A DNA stretch of 64,000 bases from Undibacterium sp. YM2 (GTDB lineage Bacteria > Pseudomonadota > Gammaproteobacteria > Burkholderiales > Burkholderiaceae_D). The stretch lies in contig NZ_AP018441.1 of assembly GCF_009937975.1 (NCBI RefSeq), positions 4,712,001 to 4,776,000 on the forward strand, given 5' to 3'. The translations under genes were made by a program, and so were the position numbers. The notes beneath the pieces are model-generated. The model ran no database searches, had not been told where the DNA came from, and worked only from the letters and a program-made list of their open reading frames with translations. How positions within the stretch are numbered: the stretch's first letter is position 1; each line of letters begins with the position of its first letter. This document shows positions 17,598 to 25,938 of this stretch, in pieces.

Positions 17598-17623
17598 GTA
17601 CGATTACGCTGAGCTAATCGTAC
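17598..17623. repeat. Family A 26-bp hairpin (REP-like), copy 1
   Basis: GTACGATTA and TAATCGTAC form a perfect 9-bp stem with an 8-nt loop, in the 17423-17650 gap. Other copies: 19493, 43010, 43088 and 55814. No gene is seen in this gap. Confidence 0.85.
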
Positions 17624-17650
17624 CTACTCTGGCTCACACCAATTTCGTTT

Positions 17651-18037
17651 TTATTTCGGACAACCGTCAAGTGGCGCGCGTGCCGATGGATCGACCATTT
17701 TAATCAAAGTGGTAACCGCCTCTTTTTCACTCAGTCCTTGTGCAGATACCAAGCCTAACGCAGCTTTGGCCGATGGTTCAATGGTGGCGGATGAAAACCG
17801 GCCGCTGCATACCAGCCAAAAAATCACTTCACGCGCTTCTCCTATGGTGCCGACGCCATTCTTTGAAATGCTAGTCCCAAGTTCATAGAGCTGCCCTTCT
17901 GTCATACCGACGTAACCCCCGGTCAATTGCAGAGCAGATTGCATACGGCGTTGATCACCAGCCCCTTGCATTGCAACAACCACAATAATGACTACAAGGC
18001 CGACAACGACGATTCCTAACCACTTTAATATTTTCAC
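17651..18037 (-). CDS. Small membrane-anchored hypothetical protein
   Basis: A 128-residue protein with one N-terminal transmembrane helix (about 7-23, very Val/Ile rich) and a soluble domain of about 100 residues containing two Cys (near 77 and 126) that may pair in the periplasm. The start is a GTG at 18037 with a GAGA-type ribosome site upstream; no in-frame ATG gives the full helix. The C-terminal half has the helical sequence L-S-E-K-E-A-V-T-T-L-I-K-M-V. I do not recognise the family. It lies beside the IS110-like element and was not interrupted by it. Confidence 0.65.
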   Translation of the reverse strand: MKILKWLGIVVVGLVVIIVVVAMQGAGDQRRMQSALQLTGGYVGMTEGQLYELGTSISKNGVGTIGEAREVIFWLVCSGRFSSATIEPSAKAALGLVSAQGLSEKEAVTTLIKMVDPSARAPLDGCPK

Positions 18038-18144
18038 GCTAAGTCTCTTTCAAAAAATAGATACGATTAAATTACAGCTGTGCGACTCGCAACGGTCAAA
18101 TAGTCCAAAAGGGACGTGGGTACGATTAGATTCTATGGTTCCCG

Positions 18145-19095
18145 TCAAGTTTTTATCGAGATGAGATCAGAATTAAAATCAACGCCGTTCTTGATCAAGC
18201 TAAAAGCAATCCGCAGTATTTTACGTGCGATGATCATAATGGTGGCCGTTGATGGCCAGCCAAGCTGACGGTAATGTTGGTACACAGGTGCCCATACCTT
18301 TGATTTTGCTGCCGCCATACCAGCGTTAAATAGCAAGCGGCGCCCTTCAGCAGGGCCTCGCTTGGACAACCTCCTGCGTCCACGCTTTTGGCCAGAGTCA
18401 CACGGACGTGGGTCCATACCGACAAATGCAACGACAGCATCACTGTTTGTGAAGCGAACGCGGTCAAACAGATTGGCCAGCCAGGAACTCGTTAATAGTC
18501 CGACTCCTGCAATGGATTGCAAGCGGCAGACTTGTTCATCACGCTTGGGAATATCCTTATTCAATCTGGCAATGTCCTGATCGATTTGCTTGAGTAATTC
18601 TGTGAAGCTGTCTAAAAGCCTGGCTGACTTCACTTTCAGTGATGGTGCTCCATCACAGGTCAGACGCAAAGCCGTCTTTAGAGAAACAATTTTAGCCCGG
18701 CGTTTAAGCAGTTCATCCATCGTGCGTTGCTCCGGCGTAGCTGGTTCATAGCGACGCAGTTCCTTGATTTCATGGGCCAGATAACGTGCAATGAGCATGG
18801 CATCGACGTTGTCAGTCTTGGCTCGCGCCCCAACCCCTTTCGCATAATGACGGGTATCTTTAGGATTGAGCACATAAACATGCAGGCCCATCTGGAAAGC
18901 CAGGTCGGCCAGCATCTGGTGATAGGTGCCAGTTGCTTCCATCGCAATAGACGAGCCAGGTGGCAGTTGTTTCAGGAATTTCTTTAAAGCAGCTAATTCA
19001 TTAGGAACAGCACGCACTGGGAAACTGCTTTCAGAGCAGGCGATAACGACCTCAGATTTCGCCACATCAACACCTATGCATAACGGGGATTGCAT
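18145..19095 (-). CDS. IS110-family transposase (DEDD recombinase)
   Basis: A 316-residue recombinase. The N-terminal RuvC-like domain has the four acidic residues: Asp10 (G-V-D-V-A-K), Glu53 (A-M-E-A-T-G-T-Y-H), Asp95 and Asp98 (K-T-D-N-V-D-A). The C-terminal Tnp domain has F-V-G-M-D-P-R-P and the conserved R-L-S-K-R-G with Ser244, the expected catalytic serine. All key residues are present, so the enzyme may be active. I chose the ATG at 19095 because AGGAGG lies just upstream; the frame extends 37 codons farther but those overlap the presumed guide-RNA region. In the family, a bridge RNA made from the non-coding end directs target choice. Confidence 0.93.
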   Translation of the reverse strand: MQSPLCIGVDVAKSEVVIACSESSFPVRAVPNELAALKKFLKQLPPGSSIAMEATGTYHQMLADLAFQMGLHVYVLNPKDTRHYAKGVGARAKTDNVDAMLIARYLAHEIKELRRYEPATPEQRTMDELLKRRAKIVSLKTALRLTCDGAPSLKVKSARLLDSFTELLKQIDQDIARLNKDIPKRDEQVCRLQSIAGVGLLTSSWLANLFDRVRFTNSDAVVAFVGMDPRPCDSGQKRGRRRLSKRGPAEGRRLLFNAGMAAAKSKVWAPVYQHYRQLGWPSTATIMIIARKILRIAFSLIKNGVDFNSDLISIKT

Positions 19096-19236
19096 GATTG
19101 CCTCCTTATCGTTAAAGTGAGAATGTTGGGGTGGCCACTTCTTCACGTTAGCTTGCACATATCGGCGGTATTGGTTGGCAGGCCTATTGACCGCTGGATT
19201 CCTCATCGACGTTGAAGAGGTGGGGTGGGAGAGTTC
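19096..19236 (-). ncRNA. Candidate IS110 bridge-RNA region
   Basis: A 141-bp non-coding stretch upstream of the transposase. In IS110-group elements the bridge RNA is encoded at this position (in the IS1111 group it lies downstream). I could not derive guide loops by eye; the assignment rests on position only. Confidence 0.35.
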
Positions 19237-19248
19237 TAATCGGGTCTG

Positions 19249-19452
19249 TCAGCGAAAACTGCAGATGCGCAGCGTTGTCCCTCCACCCCGACGCTTTCTA
19301 GTTTCCCAGAAATCGTCACTTATAACCATACAAGCGCAAGCGTAATCGTACGCATGTTGCAGACTTCCACTTGCTTCTGCAAGCATGGCTTCTTTGCGAT
19401 TACCAGTCAAGAATAAACCATGTTCATCTTGAGATGGACCGAAGATAACCAT
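19249..19452 (-). CDS. Possible small protein beside the IS element
   Basis: A 67-codon frame with plausible protein composition in its first 50 residues (E-A-M-L-A-E-A-S-G-S-L near 22-32, three Cys) but a low-complexity end (R-K-R-R-G-G-G). Its stop lies 7 bp outside the presumed edge of the IS110 element, so it could be a small gene or the remnant of a longer one disturbed by the insertion. I found no strong ribosome site, and I do not recognise the product. Confidence 0.3.
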   Translation of the reverse strand: MVIFGPSQDEHGLFLTGNRKEAMLAEASGSLQHAYDYACACMVISDDFWETRKRRGGGTTLRICSFR

Positions 19453-19492
19453 GCGATGTGCTTGATATCTTTTCTTTTGGGGACACGGATTT

Positions 19493-19518
19493 GTACGATT
19501 ACGCTTCGCTAATCGTAC
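19493..19518. repeat. Family A 26-bp hairpin, copy 2
   Basis: GTACGATTA, 8-nt loop, TAATCGTAC, followed by CTACGCGGG. Same geometry as 17598-17623. Confidence 0.85.
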
Positions 19519-19552
19519 CTACGCGGGCTTCTGCACCTTGCGAATTTCCTCA

Positions 19553-20200
19553 CTATTTTTGCTCTACAAAGTCGAGTGATATTTCGCTCAGATAAGGCTG
19601 TGCCTGGATCACTGCGGGCAGGCTGGATTTGATTTTTTGTTCGCCAAGTATGGCCTTGGGTGCATTTTTATCAGTACGTAGCTGGAAGCGGAAATGCGGC
19701 GTGCAGTCGCCGGATGGTTTTGAAAAAGCACCGTCATTGAAGCTGGTGACGTGGCCGCCGTAATCCCAGCCAAAACCATACAGTGTAAATGGCTTGCCGT
19801 TCTGTTTTTCTACTGCCTGGATGGAATCAAGTATCTTCAAGCCCTGATAAGTCCACTGGCTTTTCTCAATATTGATATTGACGGAAACAAGGCGGGTCAT
19901 TGCGTCATCATCAAAGTACACTTCTACCCTGTAGGGCTTCATGAGGTTTTGGGGATAAAGCACCAGTACTTTTTGAGTTGCCCCTTCCGCACCATCCACT
20001 TCCTGTACCGTGGTGTTTCCTGGATAGCGTTTCTTCAGGCTTTGTGCGGTGTCGCCTTTCTTTACCGGATTCTGGCAGGAGAGCGCCAGGTCAGCGGGGG
20101 CAGCAGGTTTATCCGCTGCATAAGCACAAGGTGAACTGGCCAGCACGGCGGCTGCGCATAAAAAAACGACTGGTTTCAACGAAGAATTCATGACGCTCAT
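19553..20200 (-). CDS. Secreted protein of unknown function
   Basis: A 215-residue protein with a Sec signal peptide (about 1-28, ending A-Y-A-A). The mature part begins with a Pro/Ala stretch and has two Cys (42 and 166) that probably form a disulfide. A G-Y-P-N-like lysine-rich K-K-R-Y-P-G-N segment near 56-62 and the G-F-G-W-D-Y-G-G turn near 143-150 are conspicuous, but I do not recognise the family. Two ATG codons lie close together at the start (20200 and 20191). It is transcribed alone. Confidence 0.78.
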   Translation of the reverse strand: MSVMNSSLKPVVFLCAAAVLASSPCAYAADKPAAPADLALSCQNPVKKGDTAQSLKKRYPGNTTVQEVDGAEGATQKVLVLYPQNLMKPYRVEVYFDDDAMTRLVSVNINIEKSQWTYQGLKILDSIQAVEKQNGKPFTLYGFGWDYGGHVTSFNDGAFSKPSGDCTPHFRFQLRTDKNAPKAILGEQKIKSSLPAVIQAQPYLSEISLDFVEQK

Positions 20201-20776
20201 TTCTCGAAATCTGGCATGCGAAAAGTAAATGGATGATATGCCTGTTTCGGGTTTATGTGAACCAGACTAAAGTTCAGGTCGCTGGCTTCATATTGCGGCA
20301 GAGCACAGGAGAGAACTCTCTGTGCTGAGACATGCTTGGGCAGTCTGCTTTACTCCTCTCGCTTTATTGTTGCGCATGGTCTTGCGCTGGCGGGCTGAAT
20401 GGTGCTTCAGCTCTGCTGCCACTGGCAGTGATGCATCGCAGATTGCCCTGACTGGAAAGGCAGGTGACTTCCATGTGATCGCAAAACTCAACATAAGCTA
20501 GTCAGATTTCCTGAAAAAGTGATGAAAAACAGTCGCACATGTTGTATTTTGAATAATTTAAGTGCATTTATGCTAATAATAGATGCATTTATGATAATCT
20601 GCATTTCGTCAGCAATTTTTAGACACCTTTATAGCGTTCGTCGCGTTTGTCGCTTGCCTCCTGTTCTTGATCAACGCCCTTAACTTAAAAATTTCGTTGA
20701 ACAATTTAGTTAAACAATCTTCGTCACCGCTACATTTGTACCGGCTTGCACGAATACCATCCTGAGACTACATCAC
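20201..20776. other. 576-bp intergenic region with phased direct repeats
   Basis: No convincing gene. TGCATTTATG occurs at 20563-20572 and 20584-20593, exactly 21 bp (two helical turns) apart, and TGCATTT recurs at 20600. They lie in AT-rich DNA 170-215 bp upstream of the secreted-protein gene and may bind a regulator. Confidence 0.4.
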
Positions 20777-22321
20777 ATGAAAATTCAGCGTTTGATCGGT
20801 AACGGGGCGCCCTTGCTGGCGGCTCTATTCTTTGCGCCGCAAGTCGCGCATGCCTATTTTGAAGATCTCTGTGTCTCCACGAAAGACCGCAAGATCGTCG
20901 CTTGCGTGGAGCCGCGTGCGGCGTGTGCAAAAACGCCGTCTGAAGGAAAAGCTTGTCCGGTGCAGCTTGAGCAGGCGGTAAAGCAAATTGCTGCGCCGGT
21001 TCCCGCCAGAAGCATGATCCATTCAGATGCCACCTACTTTTTGGCGCAGGCACTGGGCTATAGGGCCGATGTAGCGTATTGGATTGTTGCTTACAATGAA
21101 GTGGCAGACTACACCCAATATGCACCCATTGACCAGTGCGGCGTGCAGGCGTCTGCCAGCAACTCTGGCCAGTCTTATATCACGGCCAAATTTAATGGCT
21201 TTCAGCGCATCAATAACACGACCGATGGCCCCTTGTATCACTACGTGCTGCCGTTTTCCCCGAACGGTGCAGGCACGGACGTGCATGGTGCCGGCGGCAT
21301 CCAGGCGGTCTATCCATTTCATTTCCCTGCACCCGGCTATCCGCTCGTGATTGACGACGTTTATGAGGGTTCGCTGTCCAATCTGCGGCAATGGGCCATG
21401 CAACCAGATGAAGAACCTGGCTTGCTGTGCGCGGCTGGCTTGACGGTGCCAAATGGTGCTTCGAATTTCAGTGGCCGCACGTGCAGAACCGGGATCACCG
21501 TGCAAGGAACCGTGCCGGTGATTACACAGTCACAGAACGGTGTTCAGGTCAGCTTTAACTCGGGGCCTAAAATTCTCGACAATAGCAATGGTGATGTCAG
21601 TTACCGCGAACTGGGCCAATGGCTAAAGGATAAATCCCGTACAACCGGTGTCTTGTGGAAAGATCCGGCCATGCCGCCGGTTCCGGTGCAACTTGCCCGC
21701 ATCGGCTTGTATATCCACAGCATGCAGGACACGGCTTCGCATTCGACTTACTGTGGTGACGATGCCCCGTCTCCTCCTGGCGGCACCGATGTCGGTAGCT
21801 ATATGAAACTGGATGGCAATAATCTGCAACTCATCTTTGGCGCGACCTGTGCCACGGCGCCGCACATCGCCGGGCATACCGAAGAAACCGCGACCGGCGA
21901 TGCCCCCTTGCCCCTGCGTAATTACTCAGCACTCAATATGACATTGAACGAGCTGATTATTTTTGGTAATACAGTTGCCAAAGCCAGGGGATGGATCGTC
22001 AACCCAGACCTGCTGCCTCCCGATGTCGTTGGCGGCAAGAATGCCATGGGGCAAAGTGCCGCCGATCTGCAGGCCAGGCTCGTCGGCACCATCACCCAGG
22101 GTCAGCAATGGACACGCGGCGAAGTTTACAAGTCCGGCCTGGTGACATTGCCATTGCAGGAGCTTTCCACTTTGATCCGGCTGCACGTCATGAACGCCGC
22201 GCTGATGTCGTACTCCGACTATGTGCAAAAGCAAACCACGGCCCCTGGCCGCTTCACGCCATTCGAGCTGATGCCCGGCAATGCGAAAAACCCGCAAGAT
22301 ACCAGTGCATGTTTTAAATAG
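20777..22321 (+). CDS. Secreted protein with Het-C / zinc-phospholipase-C-like His-Asp pattern
   Basis: A 514-residue exported protein with a signal peptide (1-26, ending A-H-A). Mature regions rich in Cys suggest disulfides. Two segments recall metal sites of helical zinc phospholipase C, S1/P1 nuclease or Het-C proteins: I-H-S-D-A-T near 81-86 and Y-I-H-S-M-Q-D-T-A-S-H-S (His314, Asp318, His322), with another His in I-A-G-H-T-E-E near 363. I infer a secreted metal-dependent hydrolase or a degenerate relative; the match is motif-level only. The 177-bp gap to the DUF1254 gene contains a strong hairpin, so the two may be separately expressed. Confidence 0.7.
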   Translation: MKIQRLIGNGAPLLAALFFAPQVAHAYFEDLCVSTKDRKIVACVEPRAACAKTPSEGKACPVQLEQAVKQIAAPVPARSMIHSDATYFLAQALGYRADVAYWIVAYNEVADYTQYAPIDQCGVQASASNSGQSYITAKFNGFQRINNTTDGPLYHYVLPFSPNGAGTDVHGAGGIQAVYPFHFPAPGYPLVIDDVYEGSLSNLRQWAMQPDEEPGLLCAAGLTVPNGASNFSGRTCRTGITVQGTVPVITQSQNGVQVSFNSGPKILDNSNGDVSYRELGQWLKDKSRTTGVLWKDPAMPPVPVQLARIGLYIHSMQDTASHSTYCGDDAPSPPGGTDVGSYMKLDGNNLQLIFGATCATAPHIAGHTEETATGDAPLPLRNYSALNMTLNELIIFGNTVAKARGWIVNPDLLPPDVVGGKNAMGQSAADLQARLVGTITQGQQWTRGEVYKSGLVTLPLQELSTLIRLHVMNAALMSYSDYVQKQTTAPGRFTPFELMPGNAKNPQDTSACFK

Positions 22322-22365
22322 GATAGGGTTTGCAAAAAATTGCCAAAACAAGGCTATCGCTGTAG

Positions 22366-22393
22366 GGAACCCTCTCTTGCCGGAGAGGGTTCC
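22366..22393. terminator. Perfect 11-bp hairpin without T run
   Basis: GGAACCCTCTC pairs with GAGAGGGTTCC around a 6-nt loop, 45 bp after the stop of the secreted protein. There is no downstream T run, so it may be an mRNA-stabilising or attenuating hairpin instead of an intrinsic terminator. Confidence 0.6.
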
Positions 22394-22497
22394 AAGTTTG
22401 GCAAACAAGAGCTAGTCTGAAAACACTGACTATGCCCCCAAGACAAAGAACGTGTCTTGCTTCTATCCCCATCATTTCACCTCTGACAGGATTCATC

Positions 22498-23949
22498 ATG
22501 AGCAACGCAGCATCAACACCAGACGCCAGCCAGTTCAGCCTGCAACTGCCACAACTCAGCCTTCCCGATTCAGGCAATGCCGAAGAAGAGTATGCGTATT
22601 CGCTGGGCATTCAAGCCTACGTCTTTGGCTTTCCCTGGATTTACAACACGCAACTGCGCTGGCTGTGGGCCAGCGAAGCTGGCAGGCATTTTTCAGAAAA
22701 GCATGGGCTGCCTGACCTGTATGCGCCTATCAATACTTTTCATCACGCAGCCGTGCTGGCTAGCCCGGCGGCACAAACGGGTGGCGCGCCCAATACCGAT
22801 ACGCTGTATTCCACCGCCTGGCTGGACATAGCCGAAGACCCCATCGTTATCTCGGTGCCGGCAGTCAGCGACCGGTATTTCGTGATCGAAATGGTATGTA
22901 TGGATGCCGACAACTTCGCCTATGTAGGTACGTACGCCACAGGTACAGAAGCAGGCAACTACCTGATTGCACCACACCACTGGAACGGCACGGTGCCAGA
23001 TGGTGTGGCAGACATCTTGCCACGCTCGCGCACTGATACCGTATTCCTGTTGGGGCGCACCGGAGTCAACGACAGCAGCACGGCCGAAGTTCAAGCCGCC
23101 AATGAGGTCCAGCAACAATACATTTTGACGCCGCTGGCAGACTGGCCCAATGCGCCCACGCCGTATAAAAAACCTGTGATGATACCCTGGGGTGTCGATT
23201 ACAACCATACCGCAGGGGCATGGCACACCATGAACGAAGCGATGACACAAAACCCACCCGGTTTGCCGCCGGGGATCAATCAGCAGCAATTGCTGAGGCT
23301 CTTTGCCACGATCAACATTGGTCCGAACCAGCATGTAGAGAAGCAATCCGAAGCCACCCGCATCGGTCTTCAGCGGGCAGCGAGAGACGGGCTGGCCTTG
23401 CTGAAAAAATTCAGCAAGAGTCGTGGGAAAACGGTGAATAACTGGACGTATCCACCGCAGGACGTTGGCCGCGCCGGGCAAAACAGCGACTTTATTACAC
23501 GGGCAGCGGTGCAATCGCTGTCAGGCATCTGCGCCAACGACCCTGACGAAGCCGTGTATATCAACACCAGCATAGACAGCAAGGGCAATGAATTGAATGG
23601 TTCCAATTGCTATCGCATGACTTTTTCGGCAGATAATTTCCCGTCGTTCAACGCAGACATGCACGGCTTCTGGTCGGTCACCTTGTATAACTCGACTTAC
23701 AACCTTTGCCCTGGCTCAAGCAATTATTCCATCAACGGCTACTACCCAGAATTTTCGACAACCGATGCCGAGGGCGGCATGAGCATCGTGATCCAAAGCG
23801 ACAAGCCCGACAGCTTGCCTGCAGGAAGTTATTGGTTGCAGTCGCCCAGTGACGAAAGTTTCTTTTTGATTTTACGGGTCTATGTACCCGGCCCTACAGT
23901 CAGCTTCACGCAAACCTATAGCCCGCCAGCGCTTGTTCTTGCAAGCTGA
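22498..23949 (+). CDS. DUF1254 / DUF1214 domain protein
   Basis: A 483-residue protein. I chose the ATG at 22498 (GACAGG upstream); an earlier in-frame start would add 22 poor residues. The N-terminal half matches DUF1254 (A-Y-V-F-G-F-P-W near 43-50; P-N-T-D-T-L-Y-S near 99-106) and the C-terminal half DUF1214 (G-F-W-S-V-T-L-Y-N near 388-396). Proteins of this type are common in proteobacteria and usually exported, but no signal peptide is visible here, which is odd. Biochemical role is not established. It follows the Het-C-like gene on the same strand. Confidence 0.85.
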   Translation: MSNAASTPDASQFSLQLPQLSLPDSGNAEEEYAYSLGIQAYVFGFPWIYNTQLRWLWASEAGRHFSEKHGLPDLYAPINTFHHAAVLASPAAQTGGAPNTDTLYSTAWLDIAEDPIVISVPAVSDRYFVIEMVCMDADNFAYVGTYATGTEAGNYLIAPHHWNGTVPDGVADILPRSRTDTVFLLGRTGVNDSSTAEVQAANEVQQQYILTPLADWPNAPTPYKKPVMIPWGVDYNHTAGAWHTMNEAMTQNPPGLPPGINQQQLLRLFATINIGPNQHVEKQSEATRIGLQRAARDGLALLKKFSKSRGKTVNNWTYPPQDVGRAGQNSDFITRAAVQSLSGICANDPDEAVYINTSIDSKGNELNGSNCYRMTFSADNFPSFNADMHGFWSVTLYNSTYNLCPGSSNYSINGYYPEFSTTDAEGGMSIVIQSDKPDSLPAGSYWLQSPSDESFFLILRVYVPGPTVSFTQTYSPPALVLAS

Positions 23950-24128
23950 TTGAATCCTTATGGAAAAATGGCTCTGCCACTGGACAGGCCCCGTTGATAA
24001 GCGCAGAAAGACGCAGAAAGACAAAGACGGGGTCACCACTGACCTCCAGTAGTCAAGTAATCAAGCAACACAATTAGATCGCCACGATCATTCCCCTTGG
24101 CTGCTACATGAATAATTTTTCAGTCCCC

Positions 24129-24761
24129 CTATTTTCCCGCATCCAGATACCCAAAGACCGCACGCCGTACCCGTCTGCGTAAATTCACTGCACTCGTCTC
24201 GATATGTGAACCGGCACGCACCCCCGCTGCATCGACCATGCCCTTGATGATGCCCATTAAATCGGCCATGACTTCTGCATCGTTTGCACCTTCTGGCATA
24301 TCGGCCTGAGAGAGTATGTCGTGCACGGTTTTGCGCAGGCGGGTGGACTGGCGTTTGAGGTCTGCGGCGACGGGCAGGCGCAGTTCTTCTGCGTCGAGTA
24401 TTTTTGCCAGCGCCGGTCTTTTTAGTTGGTGGATGATGGCGACATCGATCAAGTCTTCCAACGCCTTGCGGCCACCCTGTTCCAGATCTATTTTTTCGGC
24501 ATCTTCAACCAGTGCGGTGGTTTGTTCCAGTATCAGCGCCCTGCTGATGGCGTCTTTTGAGGGGAAGTACTGGTACAGCGAACCTATGCTGACGCCAGCC
24601 TTTCTTGCTACGGCATTGGTGGAGCAGGCACTGAGGCCTTCAGTTTCGAGAATGTGAGCAGCAGCTTGCAATATGGCTTCTACAGTGGCCACAGAGCGGG
24701 CTTGTGTGGGGCTTTTACGAGGGGCCAGCGGGGTGGCGGCCTTCTTGATGGGTTTGGTCAT
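24129..24761 (-). CDS. TetR-family regulator
   Basis: A 210-residue repressor. The helix-turn-helix spans about 20-70 (A-T-V-E-A-I-L-Q-A-A-A through V-S-I-G-S-L-Y-Q-Y-F-P-S-K), the standard TetR layout; the C-terminal ligand-binding helices are less conserved. A basic tail of about 20 residues precedes the domain. It is divergent from the phosphatase-like gene, and a perfect 22-bp palindrome lies 15 bp before its start, strongly suggesting autoregulation and control of the neighbour. Ligand unknown. Confidence 0.9.
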   Translation of the reverse strand: MTKPIKKAATPLAPRKSPTQARSVATVEAILQAAAHILETEGLSACSTNAVARKAGVSIGSLYQYFPSKDAISRALILEQTTALVEDAEKIDLEQGGRKALEDLIDVAIIHQLKRPALAKILDAEELRLPVAADLKRQSTRLRKTVHDILSQADMPEGANDAEVMADLMGIIKGMVDAAGVRAGSHIETSAVNLRRRVRRAVFGYLDAGK

Positions 24762-24775
24762 GAATGCGAGTTTTC

Positions 24776-24797
24776 AATATGAGCGATAGCTCATATT
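24776..24797. promoter_or_regulatory. TetR operator palindrome
   Basis: Perfect inverted repeat: AATATGAGC, four bases GATA, GCTCATATT. The inner TGAGC-N4-GCTCA form is common among TetR operators. It lies in the 67-bp gap between the divergent TetR and phosphatase-like genes. Confidence 0.75.
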
Positions 24798-24828
24798 ATA
24801 TATCTACCTTAACGAACACGAATTAATC

Positions 24829-25650
24829 ATGAAAACCTTAAACAAAACGGAATTCAAAAATGGATACGACCCGCAATTGCTCGACAAAACCGTGATTGCA
24901 GTGCGCGAAGCGGCTGACCTGCTGCTACAGCGTTTCAAGCCAGATGCACGTCCCGCTGACTTGCCGCAACTGCTGACGATGATAGAAGACAATGACGTTG
25001 CCGTCACAGCGCAATTGCGTGAATCTTTACTGACCCTGCGCCCTGGTGCGCAATGGCTGGACGATGAAAAATCCAGCGGCCCCCTGCCTGCTGGCGAATG
25101 GTGGGTGGCTGACCCGGCAGAAGGCAATGTCAACCATATCCACGGCACGACTGAATGGGTAGTGACGGCAACGCTGGTACGTGACAATGTGCCGGTGCTG
25201 ACGGTGGTTGCTGAACCGCTGGCGGCAAAGCTGTATACGGCAGTGCGCGGTGGCGGTGCTTATCTGAACGGCCAGCCTCTGCATGTATCACAAAAACCCA
25301 CTCTGGCAGCGGCCCTGGTCAGCACTGGTCAGGCGACGCCCGGTGAAGGCAAGCTGGCTTACAGCAAGATAGGCCAGTCTGTCACGGCCATGCTGGAACA
25401 TGCGCTGCTGGTGCGCATGGCTGTACCTGCCACCATGCAACTGGTACAGGTCGCCAGCGGACAACTCGATGCATTCTGGCAGCACGGCAATGTCTTGTCT
25501 GGCCTCGTCAGCGGTGCCTTGCTGGTGACTGAAGCCGGTGGACTGGTGACAGACTGGACAGGCCAGCCCTGGACTTTATCCAGCCCCAATTTTATTGCCA
25601 GCGCACCTGTGATGAATGGCCAGTTGGTCAACGTTTTGAAAAACATATAA
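24829..25650 (+). CDS. Inositol-monophosphatase-fold protein with altered metal site
   Basis: A 273-residue protein of the Mg-dependent IMPase/CysQ superfamily by length and by landmarks: W-L-D-D-E near 70, D-P-A-E-G-N-V-N-H-I-H-G starting at Asp95, and E-A-G-G-L-V-T-D-W near 240. In active enzymes the second landmark reads D-P-I-D-G-T and a W-D-x-A-A-G Asp precedes the last; here the second Asp is Glu98 and the W-D site reads L-S-G-L-V-S-G, so at least one metal ligand is missing. It may be a pseudo-phosphatase or use other chemistry. It sits divergent to TetR with a shared operator. Confidence 0.75.
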   Translation: MKTLNKTEFKNGYDPQLLDKTVIAVREAADLLLQRFKPDARPADLPQLLTMIEDNDVAVTAQLRESLLTLRPGAQWLDDEKSSGPLPAGEWWVADPAEGNVNHIHGTTEWVVTATLVRDNVPVLTVVAEPLAAKLYTAVRGGGAYLNGQPLHVSQKPTLAAALVSTGQATPGEGKLAYSKIGQSVTAMLEHALLVRMAVPATMQLVQVASGQLDAFWQHGNVLSGLVSGALLVTEAGGLVTDWTGQPWTLSSPNFIASAPVMNGQLVNVLKNI

Positions 25651-25715
25651 ACAGAATATCAATAGGACTTAGGTAACACAGCCCCAAAGCTTGCAGCTTA
25701 CCGGAGGTTCCAATT

Positions 25716-25822
25716 CGTCATACCCGCGCAGGCGGGTATCCATGCCTGATCGGCCTTGCCTGCCTTACTGCCTGTGCGGTTGATCAACGATGGATTCCCG
25801 CTAAAAGCCTGCGGGAATGACG
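25716..25822. repeat. Family D-like inverted repeat (divergent copy)
   Basis: Outer arms CGTCATACCCGCGCAGGCGG and the matching end GCGGGAATGACG, with an inner GATTCCCGC near 25793. The 25651-25938 gap holds only this, so it may separate or join the phosphatase-like and NAD(P)-binding genes. Confidence 0.65.
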
Positions 25823-25938
25823 GTTTGGGGCGCGCTACATAGCTTGCGCTCATCGTGCTCATTGCCATCCATGCATGGTTGAGGCAAAAACCGTCAAGGC
25901 CAATTTTACGTATGTCCTAATCAATAAGAGAAAAGAGA

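Larger units (their letters stand above)
18129..19236 (-). mobile_element. IS110-family insertion sequence (approximate limits)
   Basis: One transposase gene with a short 3' end and about 140 bp of non-coding DNA at its 5' side, the layout of classic IS110 elements. Limits are inferred: GTACGATTA, the left arm of the local REP hairpin, ends at 18128, and TAATCG, the start of its right arm, begins at 19237, as if the element had inserted in a hairpin loop. IS110 elements lack terminal inverted repeats and target duplications, so sequence alone cannot prove the ends. Confidence 0.6.

Noticed and set aside
20288..20494. 68-codon minus-strand frame in a long gap
   Set aside because: No ribosome site, poor composition (Cys/Ser/Arg mix) and no neighbours on that strand.
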